DNA from: Pseudomonas guariconensis
GTDB lineage: Bacteria > Pseudomonadota > Gammaproteobacteria > Pseudomonadales > Pseudomonadaceae
Assembly (NCBI RefSeq): GCF_024127895.1
Contig: NZ_JAMYBK010000005.1
Span: 62,001-126,000, forward strand
Direction: 5' to 3'
DNA: 64,000 nt
The notes below the pieces were generated by a model. It ran no database searches. It was not told where the DNA came from and saw nothing but the letters and a program-made list of their open reading frames with translations. Shown here piece by piece: positions 57,856-64,000 of the stretch (position 1 is the first letter of the stretch; each line of letters begins with the position of its first letter). A program made the translations under genes and the position numbers.

Positions 57856-59031
57856 ATGTCGTATCAGAATCGCTGGGCCCAGGCCTGGTTTGGGCTCGGC
57901 TTTGTCTGGTTTTTGGGAGGGATTGCCCTGGCGCCCAGCAACAAGCTCTACCAGCAGGGGCTCATCCTCTTTCTCTGGTTGCCGACGCTGCTGTTGGCCT
58001 GGCCTGCGCGCCGCGTGCTGGTGGAGGCCTGGCGCCGTCAGCCCGCCCTGTGGATCGGCGTCGCGTTGCTGGTTGGCTGGAGCGCCGTGAGCCTGGCCTG
58101 GTCGGCCTCCGAGCAGCCCGGGCGGGACGCCAAGAGGCTGCTGTACATCCTGCTGTTTCTCCTCGCCTTTCCTCTCCTGGCCCAGGCTGGCCTGGCGCGC
58201 TGCCAGGCCCTGCTACGCATGGGGGGCGCCCTGCTGGCAGTGGCCGCGCTGGCGTCGATCGTTCATTACTATGGCCTGCAGCCAAATCGACTGACGGCTC
58301 GCCTGGAGGGGATCGGCGAGATCTCCCACCCTATCCTGGGCGCCTATGTCATTGCCGCCGCGATCTTCTGGACGCTTTACGACGTACCCCGACAGCGTGG
58401 CCTGCAAGTCGCCTGGGCCGTGGCGCTGGCCTGTCTGGGCGCGTTCGTGGTGTTCAGCCAGAGTCGCGGGGCGGCCCTGGCGCTGGTCATGACCGTGGTC
58501 CTGGCGCCGCTGTGGTTCCGTGACCGCAAGAGCGGCCTGTATGCCATCCTGGCCCTGGTCGCCACCGTCGTTGCTTTCGGCGTGATGCACGAGCTGATCC
58601 TGCGCCGTGGGGCGTCCTTCCGTCCAGAGCTGTTCCAGTCGGCGTTGCAGATGATCGCCGAGCACCCTTGGACCGGCTTGGGGCTGGGCGAGGTCTATCG
58701 GGTCGAGGCGTTCGGCAAGTCCTTCGACCATACCCACAACATGTTCACCCACGTTGCCGTGGAGCTTGGCCTGCCAGGCCTGCTGCTATGGACAGCGGTA
58801 TGGCTGTTCACCCTAGGCGAGATCGTGCGGGTCCGCCATACGGCGTTCGGCAAGGCCCTGCTGGCGTTCTGGGTGTTCGCCACCCTGGCCATGCAGTTCG
58901 ACGCCGCGAGCCTGACCGACACGCCGCGTGCCGAGTGGTTCATCAGCTGGCTGCCGGTGGGGCTGGCGATGTTGTTGCCCTGGGTGCGTGCCGAGGATCG
59001 AGCCTGTGGTAAAATTTCCGGTTCAACCTGA
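57856..59031 (+). CDS. waaL: O-antigen ligase
   Basis: WaaL joins undecaprenyl-linked O-antigen to the lipid A core on the periplasmic side of the inner membrane. The 391-residue protein has about ten helices and the Wzy_C signature with FVVFSQSRGAALAL and the periplasmic-loop His in FDHTHNMFTHVAVELGLPG. The ATG at 57856 follows a GGGGGG tract (57845-57850) about 5 bases upstream; earlier in-frame starts (57832) are possible. It is transcribed toward msbA, 12 bp away. Confidence 0.88.
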   Translation: MSYQNRWAQAWFGLGFVWFLGGIALAPSNKLYQQGLILFLWLPTLLLAWPARRVLVEAWRRQPALWIGVALLVGWSAVSLAWSASEQPGRDAKRLLYILLFLLAFPLLAQAGLARCQALLRMGGALLAVAALASIVHYYGLQPNRLTARLEGIGEISHPILGAYVIAAAIFWTLYDVPRQRGLQVAWAVALACLGAFVVFSQSRGAALALVMTVVLAPLWFRDRKSGLYAILALVATVVAFGVMHELILRRGASFRPELFQSALQMIAEHPWTGLGLGEVYRVEAFGKSFDHTHNMFTHVAVELGLPGLLLWTAVWLFTLGEIVRVRHTAFGKALLAFWVFATLAMQFDAASLTDTPRAEWFISWLPVGLAMLLPWVRAEDRACGKISGST

Positions 59032-59043
59032 ACAGCGAGTTCG

Positions 59044-60855
59044 ATGATGGCCGAAACACCGCGAACCGCGGAGCATGCCTCCAGCCTGAAGATCTACTTC
59101 CGGCTGCTGGGCTACGTGAAACCCTACATTGGCATCTTCCTGCTGAGCATCGTAGGTTTCGTGATCTTCGCCTCGACCCAGCCGATGCTGGCCGGGATCC
59201 TCAAGTACTTCGTCGATGGGCTGAGCAATCCGCAAGCGGTGCTGTTCCCCGACGTGCCCTACCTGCGCGACCTGCAGCTGCTGCAGGCGGTGCCGCTGCT
59301 GATCATCCTGATCGCCGCCTGGCAGGGGCTGGGCTCGTTCCTGGGCAACTATTTCCTGGCCAAGGTATCCCTGTGCCTGGTGCACGACCTGCGGGTGGAG
59401 CTGTTCAACAAGCTGCTGGTACTGCCCAACCGCTATTTCGACAACCACAACTCCGGGCACCTGATCTCGCGGATCACCTTCAACGTGACCATGGTCACCG
59501 GCGCCGCCACCGATGCGATCAAGGTGGTGATCCGCGAGGGCCTGACCGTGGTCTTCCTGTTCGCCTACCTGTTGTGGATGAACTGGAAGCTGACCCTGGT
59601 GATGGTCGCCATCCTGCCGATCATCGCCCTGATGGTGAGCACCGCCAGCAAGAAGTTCCGCAAGCAGAGCAAGAAGATCCAGGTGGCCATGGGCGACGTG
59701 ACCCACGTTGCCTCCGAGACCATCCAGGGCTACCGCGTGGTGCGCAGCTTCGGTGGCGAGGCCTACGAGGAGCGGCGCTTCCAGCAGGCCAGCCAGGGCA
59801 ATACCGACAAGCAGCTGCGCATGACCAAGACCGGCGCGCTGTACACGCCGTTGCTGCAACTGGTGATCTACAGCGCCATGGCGGCGCTGATGTTCCTGGT
59901 GCTGTTCCTGCGGGGCGATGCCTCTGCGGGCGACCTGGTCGCCTACATCACGGCGGCGGGCCTGTTGCCCAAGCCGATTCGCCAGTTGTCGGAAGTCAGC
60001 TCGACCATCCAGAAAGGCCTGGCCGGTGCCGAGAGCATCTTCGAGCAACTGGACGAGCAGCCGGAGGTGGATGCCGGCACCGTGGAGATGGAGCGGGTCG
60101 AAGGTCGCCTGGAGGTGCGCAACCTCAGCTTCACCTACCCAGGCACCGAGCGCGAGGTGCTGAGCGACATCAGCTTTACCGCCGAGCCTGGGCAGATGAT
60201 CGCCCTGGTCGGTCGCTCCGGCAGCGGCAAGTCGACCCTGGCCGGGCTGATTCCACGCTTCTATCACCATGACAAGGGGCAGATCCTGCTCGATGGCGTG
60301 GAGATCGAGAACTACCGCCTGCGCAACCTGCGCCGCCACGTGGCCCAGGTGACCCAGCACGTGACCCTGTTCAACGACACGGTCGCCAACAACATCGCCT
60401 ATGGCGACCTGGCCGGTGCGCCGCGCGAGGCCATCGAGGCCGCGGCTGCCGATGCCTACGCCAAGGAGTTCGTCGACCAGTTGCCCCAGGGCTTCGACAC
60501 CCAGGTCGGCGAGAACGGCGTACTGCTGTCCGGCGGCCAGCGCCAGCGCCTGGCGATCGCCCGTGCCCTGTTGAAGAACGCGCCGTTGTTGATCCTCGAC
60601 GAGGCCACCTCGGCCCTGGATACCGAGTCCGAGCGCCACATCCAGGCCGCGCTCGACCATGTGATGGAAGGCCGCACCACCCTGGTGATCGCCCATCGCC
60701 TGTCGACCATCGAGAAGGCCGACCAGATCCTGGTCATGGATCAGGGCCGGCTGGTGGAGCGCGGCACCCACGCCGAGTTGCTCCAGGCAAATGGCCATTA
60801 TGCCCGCCTGCATGCCATGGGCCTGGATCAGCCGGAAAAGGCCGATATCACCTGA
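59044..60855 (+). CDS. msbA: Lipid A-core flippase MsbA
   Basis: MsbA flips lipid A-core across the inner membrane using ATP. The 603-residue half-transporter has six helices in its first 330 residues, then an ATPase domain with Walker A GRSGSGKST (about 389-397), signature [16 protein letters not shown] (about 494), Walker B LLILDEATSALD and switch His in IAHRLST. The C-terminal tail ends MGLDQPEKADIT. It starts 12 bp after waaL and is followed by hldE. Confidence 0.97.
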   Translation: MMAETPRTAEHASSLKIYFRLLGYVKPYIGIFLLSIVGFVIFASTQPMLAGILKYFVDGLSNPQAVLFPDVPYLRDLQLLQAVPLLIILIAAWQGLGSFLGNYFLAKVSLCLVHDLRVELFNKLLVLPNRYFDNHNSGHLISRITFNVTMVTGAATDAIKVVIREGLTVVFLFAYLLWMNWKLTLVMVAILPIIALMVSTASKKFRKQSKKIQVAMGDVTHVASETIQGYRVVRSFGGEAYEERRFQQASQGNTDKQLRMTKTGALYTPLLQLVIYSAMAALMFLVLFLRGDASAGDLVAYITAAGLLPKPIRQLSEVSSTIQKGLAGAESIFEQLDEQPEVDAGTVEMERVEGRLEVRNLSFTYPGTEREVLSDISFTAEPGQMIALVGRSGSGKSTLAGLIPRFYHHDKGQILLDGVEIENYRLRNLRRHVAQVTQHVTLFNDTVANNIAYGDLAGAPREAIEAAAADAYAKEFVDQLPQGFDTQVGENGVLLSGGQRQRLAIARALLKNAPLLILDEATSALDTESERHIQAALDHVMEGRTTLVIAHRLSTIEKADQILVMDQGRLVERGTHAELLQANGHYARLHAMGLDQPEKADIT

Positions 60856-60984
60856 AGCCTACTGAATCGGGGCCTGGCCGGCCCCGATTGTCACTGGAGT
60901 TGTCGCGAGCGCAGGTGGCCATAAAGCCGTCGCTTGCCCTGTGCTAATATCCTGCCCCTGTTCATTTTTCCATTTGGGTTGCCC

Positions 60985-62406
60985 ATGAAGTTGTCCATGC
61001 CGCGTTTCGATCAAGCCCCGGTACTGGTGGTCGGCGATGTCATGCTCGACCGCTACTGGCATGGCGGTACCTCGCGGATTTCTCCCGAAGCGCCGGTGCC
61101 GGTGGTCAAGGTCGAGCAGATCGAGGATCGCCCCGGCGGCGCGGCCAACGTCGCACTGAACATCGCCGCGCTCGGTGCGCCGGCCGCGCTGGTCGGCGTG
61201 ACCGGCCAGGACGAGGCCGCCGATAGCCTGTCCAACAGCTTGCAGGCCGCGGGCGTGCGTTCGATCTTCCAGCGCATCGCCCACCAGCCGACCATCGTCA
61301 AGCTGCGGGTCATGAGCCGCCACCAGCAATTGCTGCGCATCGATTTCGAAGAACCCTTCGCCACCGACCCATTGTCGCTGGGGGAGGAAGTCGACGACCT
61401 GCTCGAGGGCGTCAAGGTGCTGGTGCTGTCGGACTACGGCAAGGGCGCGCTGAAGAACCACCAGAGCCTGATCCAGGCGGCGCGGGCCAAGGGCATCCCG
61501 GTGCTGGCCGACCCCAAGGGCAAGGACTTCTCCATCTACCGGGGCGCCAGCCTGATCACGCCGAACCTGAGCGAGTTCGAGACCATCGTCGGGCGCTGCG
61601 TCGACGAGGCCGACCTGGTCGCCAAGGGGCTGCAACTGCTGCACGATCTGGAGCTCGGCGCCTTGCTGGTGACCCGTGGCGAGCATGGCATGACCCTGCT
61701 GCGCACCGGCCATCCGGCGCTGCACTTGCCGGCACGTGCCCGCGAGGTGTTCGATGTCACCGGTGCCGGCGATACCGTGATCTCCACCCTGGCGGCGGCC
61801 ATCGCCGCCGGCGAGGACCTGCCCCACGCGGTCGCCCTGGCCAACCTGGCTGCCGGCATCGTGGTCGGCAAGCTCGGTACTGCAGCTATCAGCGCCCCCG
61901 AACTGCGTCGGGCGATCCAGCGCGAGGAGGGCTCCGAGCGCGGCGTGTTGACCCTCGACCAGCTGTTGCTGGCCATCGACGATGCGCGGGCGCACAACGA
62001 GACGATCGTCTTCACCAACGGCTGCTTCGACATTCTCCATGCCGGCCACGTGACCTACCTGGAGCAGGCACGTGCCCAGGGCGACCGCCTGATCGTGGCG
62101 GTCAACGACGACGCTTCGGTCAGCCGCCTGAAGGGGCCGGGCCGGCCGATCAACAGCGTCGATCGGCGCATGGCCGTGCTCGCCGGCCTGGGTGCGGTGG
62201 ACTGGGTCATCAGTTTCCCCGAGGGGACGCCCGAGAACCTGCTGCGCCAGGTCAAGCCGGATGTGCTGGTCAAGGGGGGCGACTATGGCATCGACCAAGT
62301 GGTCGGCGCCGATATCGTCAAGGCCTATGGCGGGACGGTGAAGGTGCTGGGGCTGGTGGAAAACAGCTCGACCACGGCGATCGTCGAGAAGATCCGCAAG
62401 CACTGA
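60985..62406 (+). CDS. hldE: Bifunctional heptose kinase/adenylyltransferase
   Basis: HldE makes ADP-heptose for the LPS inner core: the N-domain (1-318) phosphorylates heptose 7-phosphate at C1, and the C-domain (about 340-473) adenylylates the product. The PfkB-type kinase motif is [11 protein letters not shown] (about 259). The nucleotidyltransferase motif is [20 protein letters not shown] (about 343). The 473-residue length is normal. The ATG at 60985 follows the msbA stop by 129 bp; TAATAT near 60945 may be part of a separate promoter. Confidence 0.96.
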   Translation: MKLSMPRFDQAPVLVVGDVMLDRYWHGGTSRISPEAPVPVVKVEQIEDRPGGAANVALNIAALGAPAALVGVTGQDEAADSLSNSLQAAGVRSIFQRIAHQPTIVKLRVMSRHQQLLRIDFEEPFATDPLSLGEEVDDLLEGVKVLVLSDYGKGALKNHQSLIQAARAKGIPVLADPKGKDFSIYRGASLITPNLSEFETIVGRCVDEADLVAKGLQLLHDLELGALLVTRGEHGMTLLRTGHPALHLPARAREVFDVTGAGDTVISTLAAAIAAGEDLPHAVALANLAAGIVVGKLGTAAISAPELRRAIQREEGSERGVLTLDQLLLAIDDARAHNETIVFTNGCFDILHAGHVTYLEQARAQGDRLIVAVNDDASVSRLKGPGRPINSVDRRMAVLAGLGAVDWVISFPEGTPENLLRQVKPDVLVKGGDYGIDQVVGADIVKAYGGTVKVLGLVENSSTTAIVEKIRKH

Positions 62407-62429
62407 GAGTGCCGGGGCCGCAATGCGGC

Positions 62430-62560
62430 CCATCGCCGGCAAGCCGGCTCCCACAAGGGCCTGCGTAAACCGCAGATAGCGCAGCGCATGATCTCCCACA
62501 GATAGAGCGCAGGGCTTGAATCCAGCGGGAAACCTGTGGGAGCCGGCTTGCCGGCGATGG
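62430..62560. repeat. Inverted REP pair after hldE
   Basis: CCATCGCCGGCAAGCCGGCT at 62430 and its reverse complement ending at 62560 lie within outer GGGGCCGC (about 62414) and GCAGCCCC (about 62570) arms. It fills the gap between the convergent hldE and Nudix-like genes and may stop transcription from both sides. Confidence 0.9.
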
Positions 62561-62580
62561 GCTGCGCAGCAGCCCCATGA

Positions 62581-63549
62581 TCACTTGTGCAAGGTGGTCC
62601 GTGCCCGGGCCAGCAACTCCCGCGCTTTCTCACCGAAGCGCTCCAGGTGCGATGCCGGCTCCCGCTTCGGCTCCACCAACCCCTGCCGTTTCACCCAGTC
62701 CTTCCAGCGCACCCGCTCATCCTGCACCACCCAACCCTCCTGTCGGGCGAAGCTCTCGGCCAGGTACAGGCCACGGGTGCTGGCGGGCACCAGTTCGTCC
62801 TTCTTCAAGGTATAGAGCTCGGCCAGCGGCCGACCGTCCTTCAGCGGCATCAGGTACAGGTCCGGGCGCTTGCGGTTGAGCCGGGCCACCAGGTGCTCAC
62901 CCTCCAGCCGCTCGTCGACATGGAACAGGCTCAGCGACTTGGCTTCCCTGGGCACCTGCAGGCGCAGGTCGTAGATCAGTTGCAGCGATGCCGTGGGCAG
63001 GTGCACGTAGGCCCGTGGCCGCTCCAGCAGCATCAGGTTGGCGCAATGCACCGGCCGTGCGGCACCGGACTCGGGTGTAAGGACGAAGGGCAGGGCCTCG
63101 CGGTAGTGCAGGGCGGTGGCGTAGGGCGCCGGCAGCCAGGTGTCGTTGAAACGCCCGCCGAGCCAGCCTTCGGGGGTTTCCAGCAGGCACTCCTCCGCCA
63201 CTTCCTGGATGGCGGTGTGCAGCGGCAGGTTGAGTTCCTGGGCGGGCACGTAGCCTGAGATCAGCTTCAAGACCACATCGCCACGGTCCTGCCGGCGCTG
63301 GCGTACCAGCACCCAGTAGTCGCGGTGCTGCCAGTGCAGGGTCAGGCGCACCGAGACGCCGAGGTTGGCCAGTTCCACCACGAAACGCTCGGTGTCGGCC
63401 AACTGGATGGCCTTGCGCCGTTGCTGGACCTGGGCGAAGTTCAACGGCATGCCGATGCTCTGGTAGGTCAGGCCGTCGGGGGTGGCTTCTACATGCAGCG
63501 GCAAGGTCTTGAAGTTGCTCGGGTTCTTGCGGATCAGCATGCGCGGCAC
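62581..63549 (-). CDS. Nudix-like protein of unknown function
   Basis: The 322-residue protein is often annotated in pseudomonads as a metal ABC transporter ATPase, but no Walker motifs are present. Instead residues 99-123 read like a Nudix box: G-x5-E then, two residues later than usual, AIQEVAEECLL, close to the REVxEExGx core. It is probably a divergent Nudix-fold protein; the Gly is replaced and the spacing is longer, so activity is doubtful. The GTG at 63549 has AAGGAGG 6 bases upstream. It follows the aldo/keto reductase gene. Confidence 0.6.
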   Translation of the reverse strand: MPRMLIRKNPSNFKTLPLHVEATPDGLTYQSIGMPLNFAQVQQRRKAIQLADTERFVVELANLGVSVRLTLHWQHRDYWVLVRQRRQDRGDVVLKLISGYVPAQELNLPLHTAIQEVAEECLLETPEGWLGGRFNDTWLPAPYATALHYREALPFVLTPESGAARPVHCANLMLLERPRAYVHLPTASLQLIYDLRLQVPREAKSLSLFHVDERLEGEHLVARLNRKRPDLYLMPLKDGRPLAELYTLKKDELVPASTRGLYLAESFARQEGWVVQDERVRWKDWVKRQGLVEPKREPASHLERFGEKARELLARARTTLHK

Positions 63550-63586
63550 GAGGCTCCTCCTTGCGTTGGGCGCCCTGGTGGTTGGC

Positions 63587-64000
63587 TCAAGACTGGCCCA
63601 GGATGCGGGCGACGGTGGCCACGTTATGGGCCAGGTGCAACGGATTGATGGTGCCGACGATAGCACTGCTCACGCCAGGGTGGGAGAACAGCAGCTCGAA
63701 GCTGGCCTGCACCGGATCGACCCCAGGCGCCAGGCAAACGTGCCCGCTGGCCAGGGCCTTTTTCACCAGGATGGCCTTGCCGTGCTCGGCAGCGTAGTCC
63801 AGTACCGGGCGTTCTGCCTGCTCGTTGAGGTTGTAGGTGACCATGGCGCAGTCGCCTTGTTCCAGGGCCTTGAGGCCGCCGGCCACGGTCTTGCCGGAGA
63901 GGCCGTAGCCGAGGATCTTGCCCTCCTGCTTGAGGGCGGCGAGAGTCTGGTAGACCTCCTGCTGCTCGAGTATCGCCAGGTCGTTGCCATCGGAGTGCAC
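63587..64000 (-). CDS. Aldo/keto reductase, C-terminal part
   Basis: The frame is open to the right edge, so only the last 137 residues are seen. They include the substrate-side strands VYQTLAALKQEGKILGYGLSG, MVTYNLNEQAERPVLDYA, ILVKKALASGHV and SSAIVGTINPLHLAHN, the TIM-barrel end of an NADPH aldo/keto reductase. The catalytic Tyr/His half lies beyond the window. The Nudix-like gene starts 37 bp downstream on the same strand. Confidence 0.8.
   Translation of the reverse strand: MHSDGNDLAILEQQEVYQTLAALKQEGKILGYGLSGKTVAGGLKALEQGDCAMVTYNLNEQAERPVLDYAAEHGKAILVKKALASGHVCLAPGVDPVQASFELLFSHPGVSSAIVGTINPLHLAHNVATVARILGQS

Noticed and set aside
62407..62580. CRISPR-like repeats after hldE
   Set aside because: The repeats are two inverted REP copies, not several direct repeats with unique spacers, and no cas genes are present.
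62581..63549. ABC transporter ATPase
   Set aside because: No Walker A, signature or Walker B motif is present in the protein.

Overview
The window is chromosomal DNA from a Pseudomonas, most likely the P. putida group. The evidence is high G+C with strong third-position G/C bias, the gene order metK / ArsR-methyltransferase / tkt / epd / pgk / fba, a Pseudomonas-type mannitol operon mtlE-F-G-K-D-Y-Z with mtlR, a putA-putP pair, an LPS-core block wapO-wapH-mig14-dnpA-ssg-GT-GT-waaL-msbA-hldE, and paired REP elements in the gaps. No tRNA, rRNA or CRISPR array was seen.

Layout. 0-5.3 kb: envelope and small genes (end of a DMT transporter, MAPEG protein, MltA, a cytochrome c lipoprotein, two DUF1090 paralogues, LigB). 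5.4-14.1 kb: methionine cycle and central carbon (metK behind an ArsR-methyltransferase regulator with a near-perfect palindromic operator; then tkt-epd-pgk-lipoprotein-MliC-fba). 14.3-25.1 kb: a REC-PAS-GGDEF protein, then the mannitol regulon on the minus strand, from mtlR through the ABC transporter to the three catabolic enzymes. 25.2-39.5 kb: housekeeping and accessory metabolism (YgjP-type peptidase, winged-helix protein, truncated YheO-type regulator joined to a Ser/Thr dehydratase, solute-binding protein, YccS-like protein, YhiN-like flavoprotein, DbpA, DHA2 exporter, a TldD/TldE-like pair, an acyl-CoA dehydrogenase).

39.5-42.05 kb is the only clearly foreign-looking stretch. It is AT-rich and holds a tight run of four small unknown genes and a membrane-protein gene, then the tail of an IS5-type transposase that runs into a 226-bp element with 34-bp terminal inverted repeats around a REP pair. 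42.06-47.9 kb: putA and putP, divergent across a 360-bp control region with seven GTTGCA boxes. 47.98-64 kb: rlmJ, the LPS outer-core/O-antigen ligation cluster, msbA, hldE, a Nudix-like protein and the end of an aldo/keto reductase.

How the genes work together. Mannitol enters through MtlEFGK, is oxidised to fructose by MtlD and phosphorylated by MtlZ; MtlY handles a xylulose-type sugar. Tkt, Epd, Pgk and Fba serve the pentose-phosphate, PLP and Entner-Doudoroff/gluconeogenic routes. PutP and PutA form a self-regulating proline catabolic unit. HldE, the glycosyltransferases, WapO, WaaL and MsbA build, decorate and flip LPS.

Most of the window is ordinary core genome. The points most worth a second look are the two small REP-containing inverted-repeat elements (27.3 kb and 41.8-42.0 kb), the AT-rich run of unknown small genes, the SahR-like regulator with its operator, the LPS-cluster kinase that lacks its catalytic Asp, and the regulator remnant coupled to the dehydratase.
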